From: Beijerinckiaceae bacterium
Lineage (GTDB): Bacteria; Pseudomonadota; Alphaproteobacteria; Rhizobiales; Beijerinckiaceae
DNA: 44,040 bases
Assembly: GCA_947370975.1 (NCBI GenBank)
Contig: CANBNG010000027.1
Coordinates: 1-44,040, forward strand
Reading direction: 5' to 3'
Shown: piece by piece, positions 1 to 8,364 of the stretch
Layout: each line of letters opens with the position of its first letter
How positions within the stretch are numbered: position 1 is the stretch's first letter
The notes under the pieces: generated by a model
Told to the model about the DNA's origin: nothing
Seen by the model: only the letters and a program-made list of their open reading frames with translations
The model's database searches: none
Made by a program: the position numbers and the translations under genes

Positions 1-571
1 ACTCTTCCGCTCGCGCCAGGCGCGCAAGATCTATTGGGCCATCGTCGAGGGCGTGCCCAAGCCGACGCAGGGCCGCATCTCGCTCTTCCTCGCCAAGGGC
101 GCAGGGATGGGCGATACGCGGGGCCCGCGCAAGCCCGGCATGGAACGCCGCGATCCCGAGAAGATGCGCGTTGCCAAACATGGCGAGGAAGACGCGCAGC
201 ATTCGATCACCTTCTATGCGACGGTCGACAAAGTGTCGCCGCGCCTTGCCTGGCTTTCGATGAAGCCGGTCACCGGCCGCACGCATCAATTGCGCGCACA
301 TGCGGAAGCCATCGGCCATCCGATTATCGGCGATCCCAAATATGGCAGTCGCGCGGAGAATGATCCGCGCCGCACCGATCCGCTGCGCGCCATTCCTGCG
401 ACCGTTGAAAACAAGCTGCATCTGCTGGCCCGCCGTCTCATCATCCCCCATCCCAAGGGTGGCACGATCGATGTCACAGCGCCGCTGCCGGCGCATATGC
501 AGACGACGTTCGATCTCTTCGGTTTCGATGTGTCGAGCTATGATCCGATTGAAGAGGCGCCGGAAGAATGA
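1..571 (+). CDS. rluC: RluC-family 23S rRNA pseudouridine synthase (3' part)
   Basis: The gene is open from base 2, so its 5' part, including the catalytic Asp of the RLD motif, lies outside the window. What remains is the C-terminal half of the RluC/RluD catalytic domain: KIYWAIVEG near the left edge, then VTGRTHQLRAHAEAIGHPI and GDPKYG, both hallmarks of the family. These enzymes isomerise specific uridines of 23S rRNA to pseudouridine in the cytoplasm. The stop codon overlaps the next start (ATGA, 568-571), so the two are probably translationally coupled. The assignment to RluC rather than RluD rests on the operon context (HAD phosphatase and Atp12 follow rluC in many alphaproteobacteria) and is less sure than the family. 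Confidence 0.9.
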   Translation, partial: LFRSRQARKIYWAIVEGVPKPTQGRISLFLAKGAGMGDTRGPRKPGMERRDPEKMRVAKHGEEDAQHSITFYATVDKVSPRLAWLSMKPVTGRTHQLRAHAEAIGHPIIGDPKYGSRAENDPRRTDPLRAIPATVENKLHLLARRLIIPHPKGGTIDVTAPLPAHMQTTFDLFGFDVSSYDPIEEAPEE

Positions 572-1131
572 GCACGCCGCGCTTCGAGGATATTTCGCCC
601 GACACTTATACGCCCGAGCAGCTGGCCGCGGTCGACTTCTTCCGCGAGACGCGCGGGCGTGAGCCCGACGGGCCGTTCAAAGTGCTTCTGCGCAGCCCGG
701 AAGTGCTCAAGCGTGCGCAATATCTCGGCGCGTTCCTGCGCTACGATTGCTCCATCTCGGGTCCGCTGTCGGAATTTGCCATTCTCGTCATCGCGCGTGT
801 CTGGTCGAATGATTACGAATGGTATGTTCATGCGCCCATCGCGCTGAAGTCAGGCGTTGCGCCTGCCATTGTAGAGGCAATCGCCAACAATGAGCGGCCC
901 GAGGGCCTGTCTGCCGAACAGGCAGCTATTTATGATTTTTCGCGCGAGCTGATGCTTGTGCGCAAAGTCAGCGATGCAACTTATGCCCGTGCGCAGGCGC
1001 TTTTTGGTGACAGGGGCATTATCGATCTCGTTGCCATCAACGGCTATTACAGCCTGCTTGCGATGGCGATGAACACGGTGCAGATGCGCAATCCGAAAGA
1101 CGCGGTTCCACTGCCGCCGCTTGCGCCGTGA
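568..1131 (+). CDS. Carboxymuconolactone decarboxylase (AhpD-like) family protein
   Basis: A 187-residue all-helical protein of the CMD/AhpD fold. The central segment NDYEWYVHAPIALKSGV matches the family signature, with the Glu and His that line the active site of CMD-type enzymes. The CxxC pair of true AhpD alkyl-hydroperoxide reductases is absent. The only Cys visible in the N-terminal half is in LRYDCSISG, so AhpD-type disulfide chemistry is unlikely. The substrate cannot be inferred. The gene overlaps the RluC gene by 4 nt and the HAD gene by 4 nt, so the three form a tightly coupled operon. Family is confident, function open. Confidence 0.8.
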   Translation: MSTPRFEDISPDTYTPEQLAAVDFFRETRGREPDGPFKVLLRSPEVLKRAQYLGAFLRYDCSISGPLSEFAILVIARVWSNDYEWYVHAPIALKSGVAPAIVEAIANNERPEGLSAEQAAIYDFSRELMLVRKVSDATYARAQALFGDRGIIDLVAINGYYSLLAMAMNTVQMRNPKDAVPLPPLAP

Positions 1132-1790
1132 AGCTGGTCATTTTCGATGTCGATGGCACGCTCGTCGACAGCCAGCATTTCATCGTCGAGGCGCAGACGC
1201 GCGCCTTTGCGGCGCACGGCATTGCGCCGCCCTCGCGCGAGGCGATGCTGTCCATTGTTGGTCTTTCGCTGGTGCAGGCCTTCATCGAGTTGATCGGGCC
1301 GGAGGGGCCGGTTGAGTCTCTTGCAGACAGCTATCGCAAAGCCTGGCAGACGATGCGTCTCGATCCTGCTTTTGCCGATCCGCTTTATGCGGGCGCGGCT
1401 GAGACGATTGCCACGCTCGCCACCCGCACGGATCTGATGCTCGGCATTGCGACCGGCAAGTCATTGCGCGGCGTCAACCATCTGTTCGACGAACAGAACT
1501 GGCACCATGTGTTTGCCAATGTGCAGACCTCGGACGGGCACCCGTCAAAGCCCCATCCGGCGATGGTTCTGGCCGCGCTCGAGGAAACCGGCACCTTGGC
1601 GCATGACGCCGTGATGATTGGCGATACGAGCTTTGATATGGAGATGGGCAAGGCCGCAGGCGTGCGCACGATAGGCGTGACCTGGGGCTATCACGCTCCA
1701 GACCGCCTGCGCGCAAGCGGGGCGGGGCAGCTCGTCGAAAGCTATGAAGAATTGGCCGGCGTGCTCGCCTCGGGCCGTTGTTGGGATTAA
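1128..1790 (+). CDS. HAD-superfamily hydrolase, phosphoglycolate phosphatase-like
   Basis: Encodes 220 residues from a GTG start that overlaps the upstream TGA (GTGA). All four HAD motifs are visible: motif I DVDGT with nucleophile Asp7 and general acid Asp9, motif II Thr in GIATGKS, motif III Lys in SKPHP, and motif IV GDTSFDMEMG. The helical cap between motifs I and II places it in subfamily IA with phosphoglycolate and pyrophosphate phosphatases. It is expected to be a Mg2+-dependent cytoplasmic phosphatase on a small metabolite; the substrate cannot be read from sequence. An HAD gene between rluC and atp12 is a common alphaproteobacterial arrangement. It is followed after 9 nt by the Atp12 gene. 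Confidence 0.88.
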   Translation: MKLVIFDVDGTLVDSQHFIVEAQTRAFAAHGIAPPSREAMLSIVGLSLVQAFIELIGPEGPVESLADSYRKAWQTMRLDPAFADPLYAGAAETIATLATRTDLMLGIATGKSLRGVNHLFDEQNWHHVFANVQTSDGHPSKPHPAMVLAALEETGTLAHDAVMIGDTSFDMEMGKAAGVRTIGVTWGYHAPDRLRASGAGQLVESYEELAGVLASGRCWD

Positions 1791-1799
1791 AGGTGCACC

Positions 1800-2591
1800 A
1801 TGCGTGAAGACCTTTCAAAAGACCTGCTGCCCACTCATGGCGAAGCCATAGACCCTGTCGAGATGGCGCGGCGCGACCAGCGCAAGACCTTGCCCAAGCG
1901 CTTCTACAAACAGGCGAGCGTCGAGCTGCGCGAGGGCGTCTATATGCTCCTGCTCGATGGCCGCCCGGCCCATACGCCCGGGCGCAACAAGCTCGCCTTG
2001 CCGCGTGAAGACGCAGCGCTTCTGCTGGCCGCCGAATGGCAGGCGCAGGGCGAATGGATCGATCCCGGCACAATGCCTGTGACCCGCATCGTCAATTCCG
2101 CGCTCGATGGTGTGTCGCGCGAGATCGAGGCCGTGCGCGATGAAATCGTGCGTTATGCGGGCTCCGATCTTGTCTGTTATCGCGCAACCGAACCCGAGGC
2201 GCTGGTGCAGGCGCAGACGGAACTGTGGGATCCCGTGCTCGCCTTCGCGCGCGAGCAGCTCGGCGCGTCCATGGTGCTGGCGGAAGGTATTCTCTACGTT
2301 GCCCAGCCCGAAGCCGCTTTGGCGGCTGTGCGCCACGCTGTGGCGGAACTGCCGGCTCCCGTGCCGCTTGCCTGCCTGCATGTGATGACCACGCTGACAG
2401 GCTCGACCCTCATTTCGCTGGCGCTGGTGCGCGGGGCGATGGATGTCGAGGCGGCCTGGGCTGCGAGCCATGCGGATGAAGATTTCCAGATCCGCATCTG
2501 GGGTACAGACCATGAAGCCGAGGCGCGCCGCGCAAGGCGCTGGGCCGATATGCGCGCGGCGGCCGATTTGCTGGCTGCGCTGACAGGTTGA
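1800..2591 (+). CDS. Atp12 family F1-ATPase assembly chaperone
   Basis: Encodes 263 residues, a usual length for bacterial Atp12. Recognisable family segments are KRFYKQASVE near the N terminus, LLLDGRPAHTPGRNKLALP, AAEWQAQGEWIDPGTMP, TRIVNSALDGV and SDLVCYRA. In mitochondria Atp12 binds the F1 alpha subunit before hexamer assembly; alphaproteobacteria carry the ancestral homologue, so the expected role is F1F0 ATP synthase assembly in the cytoplasm. It is the last gene of the RluC-CMD-HAD-Atp12 operon, starting 9 nt after the HAD stop. The ATG at 1800 is chosen for this spacing. Confidence 0.9.
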   Translation: MREDLSKDLLPTHGEAIDPVEMARRDQRKTLPKRFYKQASVELREGVYMLLLDGRPAHTPGRNKLALPREDAALLLAAEWQAQGEWIDPGTMPVTRIVNSALDGVSREIEAVRDEIVRYAGSDLVCYRATEPEALVQAQTELWDPVLAFAREQLGASMVLAEGILYVAQPEAALAAVRHAVAELPAPVPLACLHVMTTLTGSTLISLALVRGAMDVEAAWAASHADEDFQIRIWGTDHEAEARRARRWADMRAAADLLAALTG

Positions 2592-2613
2592 AACCTGCCG
2601 CTTGCAACGTCGG

Positions 2614-3276
2614 CTAATTCACCGCGAAGCAATAAAGCAGGCCTGCGCCGCCGGTGCTTTTGAGGTCGTCCTGCGTGCAGCCCCCGCCTGGCCCCCGCGA
2701 GGGATGCGAGCTGTTCCAGGATTTCGATGGCTCGGTCTCATCGAGCCCGATGCGGTCGGCGTGGCCCAGCATGGCTGTGCCCGCCGTGCTGCTTGTCCAG
2801 TTCTTGCAGGTCATATCCGCCTCGCCCGCGAAGGCGCGGCCATCGGGCATTGAGCCGGTGAGCACGTCATGCGTGTTGGGCGTGTCGCCGCGGCCCTTCA
2901 CGATGGCGCCCTTTTCGGTCAGTGCCGTTTGCTTGGTGAGCTTGTTGGCCGGGCTGTGCAGATCCTCCACGCTGGTGGCGATGGTCTCGCCCTTGGCGTT
3001 TTTCCACGGTCCCGTGCCGATTCGGTCGCGCGCATTCACCGCGCCCGCGCCCTGCGTCGAGAGATAGGCGCGCCAGCTCCTGGCGGGTGCGCCGGCGGCG
3101 GTCGCGAGGCTCTGGCAATGGGCATCCGCGCCCGCCAGCCCGCCCAGATCACCCCCCTTGCCGAGGCCGACGCTGGTCACGAAAAACGACATGTCGGCCG
3201 TTTGCGCGAAAACCGGCGGCGCAAGGCCCATGGCAAGCGTTGCGAAGGCGAGCGTCCGCAGCTGTCTGATGCTCAT
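2614..3276 (-). CDS. Secreted C-type-lectin/endostatin-like (DUF1554-type) protein
   Basis: The start at 3276 is preceded by a strong Shine-Dalgarno (AGGGAGGATCTCGC before ATG); an upstream in-frame start would add 20 residues without a signal. The 220-residue product opens with a Sec signal peptide (MSIRQLRTLAFATLAMG) cut after the Ala in PVFAQ. The mature part begins FFVTSVGLGKGGDLGGLAGA and continues with paired cysteines (DAHCQ, MTCKNW, GGGCTQ, LLYCF), resembling extracellular proteins of the endostatin/C-type lectin fold often annotated as lectin or DUF1554. Export to the periplasm or outside is likely; ligand unknown. It is convergent with the Atp12 operon (22 nt gap). Confidence 0.65.
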   Translation of the reverse strand: MSIRQLRTLAFATLAMGLAPPVFAQTADMSFFVTSVGLGKGGDLGGLAGADAHCQSLATAAGAPARSWRAYLSTQGAGAVNARDRIGTGPWKNAKGETIATSVEDLHSPANKLTKQTALTEKGAIVKGRGDTPNTHDVLTGSMPDGRAFAGEADMTCKNWTSSTAGTAMLGHADRIGLDETEPSKSWNSSHPSRGPGGGCTQDDLKSTGGAGLLYCFAVN

Positions 3277-3385
3277 GCGAGATCCTCCCTGACGATTATC
3301 GATGGGCTGCAATGGCTTGGCTGCCCCCGCCAGCACAACAGGGCCAGCCGGTGCGGGGAAATGACATTTTCGGGAGCGCGCCCGC

Positions 3386-4231
3386 TCAATGGCTCATGAG
3401 CAGGGGCGTCGGGCTTTCACTGAGCAGGGATTGCGTGACGCCGCCCAAGATCCATTCGCGCAGGCGCGCGTGCTTGTAGGCCCCCATGACGATCATGTCG
3501 GCATGGAACAAATGGGCCTGGTCGCGGAAGGTCTCGGCCACGCCACCCGGGCCCACCGGCAGATCCTTGACCGTCACGGATATGCCGTGGTGACCGAGCG
3601 GCACGGCGAGTTCAGCCCCCGCCACCGAGCGCGACAGATCCTTCTCGCCGATCACCGAAACGATCTCGACCTCGTGGGCCGCGCGCAGGAAGGGCATGGC
3701 GCCTGCCACGGCGCGGCTGGCCATGATGCTGCCGTCCCAGGCGATGACGATGCGCTTGCAGGCGAAGGTCTCGCAGCCTTGCGGGATGACCAGCACCGGG
3801 CGTCCGCTTTGGAACAGAGCCGCCTCCGTCAACCCGCGCGCCGCCTCGAATGAATCAAGGCCGCCATCGAACAGGCTGAGATCATGCACGCGCGTTTGCA
3901 GCAGCATGGCGTGGACGAGATCCTGATAGGGCAGATGGGGCGCATCCGTGGCGCAGGGCACACCGGCGGCGGCCGCATCGGCGCGCAACTCGGCGGCCAG
4001 GTCGGTGGCCAGCGCTGCGAGCCGCCTGTTTTCCGTGGCGACCAGGCCAGCCACAGTGGCGCTGGAGGAGGCGCTTGGCAGCACGACCCGGACAGCGGCC
4101 ACCTGCGCGCTCAGATGCGCCTCGGCGCTTGCCGCAAGCGAAAGCGCGTAGGGCAGGGAGGACGAGGCGGGGGTCTCCTCATCCGCCGGGCAGACGGCGG
4201 CAACAAAAAGGCTCTTCAATCCCTGCAGCAT
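3386..4231 (-). CDS. Tandem universal stress protein (UspA family)
   Basis: Encodes 281 residues, about twice a single Usp domain. The C-terminal domain is canonical: it begins CKRIVIAWDGS and ends with the nucleotide-binding loop MGAYKHARLREWILGGVTQS (G-x2-G-like, then GG and a hydroxyl residue), so ATP binding is plausible. The N-terminal domain (LFVAAVCPADEETP, later DLSLFDGG) has a degenerate loop and probably serves as a dimerising partner. Such proteins are cytoplasmic, induced by starvation or stress, and of mostly unknown biochemical role. The gene is divergent from the first chemoreceptor gene across an AT-rich 170-bp spacer. Confidence 0.9.
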   Translation of the reverse strand: MLQGLKSLFVAAVCPADEETPASSSLPYALSLAASAEAHLSAQVAAVRVVLPSASSSATVAGLVATENRRLAALATDLAAELRADAAAAGVPCATDAPHLPYQDLVHAMLLQTRVHDLSLFDGGLDSFEAARGLTEAALFQSGRPVLVIPQGCETFACKRIVIAWDGSIMASRAVAGAMPFLRAAHEVEIVSVIGEKDLSRSVAGAELAVPLGHHGISVTVKDLPVGPGGVAETFRDQAHLFHADMIVMGAYKHARLREWILGGVTQSLLSESPTPLLMSH

Positions 4232-4401
4232 GGCGCTGTTCCCTTGTGGTGGAGCGTGCGCAAAATCTGACCTGCCGCATATGCCGTCGCCTTGTTTTGT
4301 ATCAATTGCAACAACCTTGAATTGTGAAGTTCACGTTTATTCAATCTTTGGACGCATATATTTCCGCCATTGATTTTTTGATTTTTATTTTGGGATTGCC
4401 C

Positions 4402-6219
4402 ATGCGCTCTTTGTCCATCAGCCGGAAAACAACGATTGCAGCCCTGGCCGTTTTGGCCCTTTGCGCGACAAGCTCGGGCGCTGGAATGTGGGTCGCTTTT
4501 AAGCTCTCGAACGGTATCGACCGCGCGATCCAATCCGGCGCCGTGCTGCGCAACCACATGGGCGCGGACCAGTCGCATGATGCGCTGCGCGCTGACGTCT
4601 ATTCCGCTTTGCTGGCTGTCGATCCGGCGATGCAATTGTCGATCGATGACGCCGAGAAGGAATTGAAGGAGCACACCGAGGAATTTGAAAAATTCATCGC
4701 AAATAACGAGGCTGCCGAGGTCACGCCGCAGACGCGCGAGCTTCTAGCGCGGGTCCGCGGCCCGTTGAAGGAATATATTGCGGGCGCCGGTCGCATTCTT
4801 GATGTGTCGAAGACGGATATCGAGGCCGCAAAGGTGCAGATGCCGGCCTTCTTCGAGCTGTTCAAAACGCTTGAAAAGGCCATGGCGGAAGTCTCCGACG
4901 CAGTGTCGGAAGCCGCCCAGGCGGATGCCGATGAAGCCAAGCAGAAAGCCGCGCAGGCCAAATATCTCATGGGCGGCCTGCTGGCGCTGGGGATTGCCTT
5001 TGCCCTCGCGCTCTCGATCGTGGCGCAAAATGTCATCGTTCATCCCATCCGCAACATTACGCGTGCGCTCGACCGGCTCGCCAAAGGCGATCTGGACACG
5101 AAGGTGCCCAGTATCAAAAGCAATGATGAAATCGGCCTGATGGCGCGCGCGCTTGCCGTGTTCAAGGAGGCGATGCAGGGCCGTCAATCCGAAGTCGAGG
5201 CCCGCCAGCAACGCGAGCGCGCCGATGCCGAGCGCCTGCGCCACGAGGCCGAGCAGCGCCTTGCCGAAGAGGAGCGCAACGGCGTGGTTGCAGCCCTTGC
5301 CGAAGCGCTCGATCAGCTCGCGGCGGGGCGCTTCACCTTCCGCATCGCACAGAATTTTCCGGTTGAATATGCCAAGCTGCGCGATGATTTCAACGCGGCA
5401 ATTGCGAGCCTCGACGGCGTGGTGCGAACCATTGCGCGCGCGGCCGAAGCCACCCGCCTCGGCACCACCGAAATTGCGGGCGGCGCGGAAGATCTCTCCC
5501 AGCGCACGGCCTCGCAGGCCGCAAGCCTCGAACAGATTGTGGCCGCACTCGACGCCATGACAGGGGGCTTTCGCTCGACGGCGCAGGGCGCCGAAAAGGC
5601 GCGTCAGAGTGTCGGCGATGTGCGCGGCGATGCGCAGAAGAGCGGCGAAATCGTCAACCGCGCGGTGCAGGCCATGAGCGCCATCCATAGTTCTGCAACC
5701 GAGGTCGCCAAGATCATTGTGGTGATCGACGAAATCGCCTTCCAGACGAGTCTGCTGGCGCTGAACGCTGGCGTCGAAGCCGCACGCGCGGGCGATGCGG
5801 GCAGGGGCTTTGCGGTGGTCGCCCAGGAAGTGCGCGCGCTGGCCCAGCGCTCGGCGGAATCGGCAAAGGAGATCAAGGGGCTCATTTCGGCCTCCACGCA
5901 GCAGGTCGATATGGGCGTCAGCCTGGTGGGCGAAACCGGCCAGGCGCTCGCGCGCATGGCGGGCAAGGTCGGGGAAATCGACGCGCTGGTCTGCGACATC
6001 GCCGCCTCGGCGCAAGATCAGGCCCAGCGCCTCGCCGAGATCAATTCAAGCGCCAACCAGATGGACCGAGCCACCCGCCAGAACGCCGCCATGGCGGAAG
6101 AAATGACAACGGTTGGCCGCAACCTGTCTGGCGAGGCCGATGGCCTCTCCAAGCTCGTCGGCCGGTTTGGCGTGAGCGAGAGCACGCATCGGAATCAGGA
6201 TTGGCGCATCGCGAGCTGA
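4402..6219 (+). CDS. Methyl-accepting chemotaxis protein (first of a tandem pair)
   Basis: Encodes 605 residues from the ATG at 4402 (MRSLSISRK), chosen because the paralogue downstream starts the same way (MRSLSLSQK) and because earlier in-frame codons lie in AT-rich leader sequence. Order: TM1 (AALAVLALCATSSG), a helical periplasmic domain of about 170 residues, TM2 (LLALGIAFALALSIVAQ), a HAMP domain (VHPIRNITRALDRLAKGDLD), a second HAMP-like linker, then the cytoplasmic signalling domain with hairpin tip EIAFQTSLLALNAGVEAARA. It should relay ligand occupancy to CheA/CheW. There is no C-terminal CheR-tethering pentapeptide. No che genes lie in the window, so it is an orphan receptor locus. 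Confidence 0.93.
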   Translation: MRSLSISRKTTIAALAVLALCATSSGAGMWVAFKLSNGIDRAIQSGAVLRNHMGADQSHDALRADVYSALLAVDPAMQLSIDDAEKELKEHTEEFEKFIANNEAAEVTPQTRELLARVRGPLKEYIAGAGRILDVSKTDIEAAKVQMPAFFELFKTLEKAMAEVSDAVSEAAQADADEAKQKAAQAKYLMGGLLALGIAFALALSIVAQNVIVHPIRNITRALDRLAKGDLDTKVPSIKSNDEIGLMARALAVFKEAMQGRQSEVEARQQRERADAERLRHEAEQRLAEEERNGVVAALAEALDQLAAGRFTFRIAQNFPVEYAKLRDDFNAAIASLDGVVRTIARAAEATRLGTTEIAGGAEDLSQRTASQAASLEQIVAALDAMTGGFRSTAQGAEKARQSVGDVRGDAQKSGEIVNRAVQAMSAIHSSATEVAKIIVVIDEIAFQTSLLALNAGVEAARAGDAGRGFAVVAQEVRALAQRSAESAKEIKGLISASTQQVDMGVSLVGETGQALARMAGKVGEIDALVCDIAASAQDQAQRLAEINSSANQMDRATRQNAAMAEEMTTVGRNLSGEADGLSKLVGRFGVSESTHRNQDWRIAS

Positions 6220-6276
6220 CAAAAAGTGACTTGATTGCGGGTGCTTTTTATTTTTTTACTTTCAAATGGTGCGCTT

Positions 6277-8088
6277 ATGCGTTCGCTGTCTCTTTCGCAA
6301 AAAATTACTTTTGCCGCGCTTGCCGTGATCTCGCTCTGCGCGACAAGTTCAGGCGTTGGCATGTGGGTGGCCTTCTCGCTGTCGGGCGGGCTTGAGCGGG
6401 CGATTACATCGGCTGCGGTGCTGCGCAATCACATGGGCGCGGACATGGTGCATGACGCCTTGCGCGGCGATGTCTTTGCGGCGCTGGCGTCCACCGACCC
6501 GGAGCTGCACATCAATTTCGAGGAGCTCAACAAGGATTCCGGCGAACATGCTGAAACCTTCATCAAGAACATCGGCCTCAATGCCGTGGCCGATGTCGCG
6601 CCCGATGTGCGCGCGCGCCTCGAAGGACTGAAAAAACCCGTTGGCGAATATGTCGCTGTCTCGCGCGAACTTGTTGCGCTGTCACAGACAGACATTCCCG
6701 CCATGAAGCGCGGCATGGCGCGGCTCGAAGACCTGTTCAACGAACTGCAGGGCTCGATGGATTTTGTCGCCGACAAGGTGACCGAAGCTGCCGAAACAGA
6801 TGCGGCCAATGCACAGAAGATGGTTGCGCTTGCGCATTATCTGATGCCGGCGCTGCTCGGGCTCGGCCTGGCCTTTGGTCTCGCGCTCGTCTTTTTGGCG
6901 CGCCGCGCCATCCTCCATCCGATCCGCAACATCACCAACGCGCTCGATCGGCTCGCCGGTGGCCATCTCGATGTGGACATGCCCCAGGCGACCACCCAGG
7001 ATGAAATCGGCCGGATGGCCAAAGCGCTCGCAATCTTCAAGGATGTCATGCTGGGCCGCCTCGATGCGGAAGCCGAGGCCCAACGCCAGCGCGCCGCCGC
7101 AGAAGAAGCCTCGCTGCGCCAGCGCACTGTCGAGCAGGCGGCGGAGGACGAGCGACGCCTTGTGCTCAACACGCTGGCCGGCGCGCTGACGCGCCTTGCC
7201 CAGGGCGATCTCACCTGCGCCATCCAGCCGCGTTTCCCATCCGAATATCAGCGCCTGCGCGAGGATTTCAACGCTGCCATTGCAGCACTTGCGCAAGTGG
7301 TCGACGTGATTGCGCGCTCGGCGCAGAACACGCGCAGCGGCACCGATGACATCGCCACCGGCACGGATAGTCTCGCGCGCCGCGCCGCTGCCCAGAGCGC
7401 CGCGCTGGAACAGGTTGTCGCCGCACTTTCCGAAATGACGCAGACGCTGGCCGGCACAGCCGAAGGCGCCGACCACGCGCGCCAGAGCGTGCGCGCCGTG
7501 CGCACGGAGGCTGAGGAAAGCGGGGATGTTGTTGCCCGCGCGGTGGAGGCGATGAGCGCCATCCACACCTCAGCTACCGAAGTCGCCAAGATCATCGGCG
7601 TCATCGACGAGATCGCCTTCCAGACGAGCCTGCTGGCGCTCAACGCCGGCGTCGAAGCCGCCCGCGCCGGCGATGCGGGCCGGGGCTTTGCTGTGGTCGC
7701 GCAGGAAGTGCGCGCGCTCGCCCAGCGCTCGGCGGAATCGGCGAAAGAGATCAAGGGCCTGATTTCCGCCTCCACGCAGCAGGTCGACATGGGCGTCAAC
7801 CTGGTCGGCAAGACCGGCCAGGCGCTGGCGCGCATGGCAGGCAAGGTCGGTGAAATCGACGTGCTGGTGACGGGCATCGCCTCGGCCGCGCAGGATCAGG
7901 CGCGCCGACTGGCCGAAATCAATTCAAACGCCAACCAGATGGACCAGGCCACGCGTGAAAACGCGGCCATGGCCGACGAAATGACAATCGTGGGCCGCAA
8001 CCTCGCCGGCGAAGCCCGCGAATTGTCAGAACTCGTCGGCCGTTTCGAAGTGGCCGGCGCGCCCGCACCCATGCGCATGGCCGGGTGA
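6277..8088 (+). CDS. Methyl-accepting chemotaxis protein (second of a tandem pair)
   Basis: Encodes 603 residues starting at MRSLSLSQK, 57 nt after the first receptor. The architecture is the same: TM1 (FAALAVISLCATSSGVG), helical sensor domain, TM2 (LLGLGLAFGLALVFLA), HAMP (LHPIRNITNALDRLAGGHLD), second HAMP-like linker, signalling domain. The signalling hairpin (EIAFQTSLLALNAGVEAARA, then AGDAGRGFAVVAQEVRALAQ) is almost residue-identical to the first copy, while the periplasmic domains diverge strongly. This is what a duplication followed by ligand-domain divergence would give. The stop codon lies within the sequence GGCCGGGTGAGGGG, which matches the conserved core of the intergenic repeat that follows, so the last residues (MAG) may be repeat-derived. 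Confidence 0.93.
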   Translation: MRSLSLSQKITFAALAVISLCATSSGVGMWVAFSLSGGLERAITSAAVLRNHMGADMVHDALRGDVFAALASTDPELHINFEELNKDSGEHAETFIKNIGLNAVADVAPDVRARLEGLKKPVGEYVAVSRELVALSQTDIPAMKRGMARLEDLFNELQGSMDFVADKVTEAAETDAANAQKMVALAHYLMPALLGLGLAFGLALVFLARRAILHPIRNITNALDRLAGGHLDVDMPQATTQDEIGRMAKALAIFKDVMLGRLDAEAEAQRQRAAAEEASLRQRTVEQAAEDERRLVLNTLAGALTRLAQGDLTCAIQPRFPSEYQRLREDFNAAIAALAQVVDVIARSAQNTRSGTDDIATGTDSLARRAAAQSAALEQVVAALSEMTQTLAGTAEGADHARQSVRAVRTEAEESGDVVARAVEAMSAIHTSATEVAKIIGVIDEIAFQTSLLALNAGVEAARAGDAGRGFAVVAQEVRALAQRSAESAKEIKGLISASTQQVDMGVNLVGKTGQALARMAGKVGEIDVLVTGIASAAQDQARRLAEINSNANQMDQATRENAAMADEMTIVGRNLAGEARELSELVGRFEVAGAPAPMRMAG

Positions 8089-8192
8089 GGGGGGCTCCGA
8101 AGGAGCCGGGTGAGGGGCTGCAACCTCACCGGCGGAGTCAGTAACCCCTCATCCGTCACGCTCCGCGTGCCACCTTCTCCCTCCGGGAGAAG
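8079..8192 (+). repeat. Intergenic palindromic repeat, copy 1
   Basis: Contains GGCTCCGAAGGAGCC, the core GGGTGAGGGG, then CCCCTCATCCGTCACGCTCC and the hairpin CTTCTCCCTCCGGGAGAAG (8174-8192). The same modules recur at 33478, 34026 and 36673. Its left edge overlaps the stop codon of the second chemoreceptor. It lies upstream of pccB and might act as a transcript-stabilising or attenuating structure; this is inference. Confidence 0.8.
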
Positions 8193-8364
8193 GACAGCGC
8201 CCGAGGGCCCCTCTCCCGCGCGCGTGGTGCGTGTTTCGACCACGCCCGAAGCGGATGAGATGTGTGGGTGTAACCCCCTCCCTCCGTAGCATTCCCCCAG
8301 TGCGGCGCAGCATGGTAAAGCTCGGGTCTGTTGCTCCCAGACTCCCGCATCCTGAGGCCGCCCC

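Noticed and set aside
4324..4401. Upstream start for the first chemoreceptor
   Set aside because: The extra 26 codons are AT-rich leader sequence; the paralogue downstream starts at the equivalent Met.
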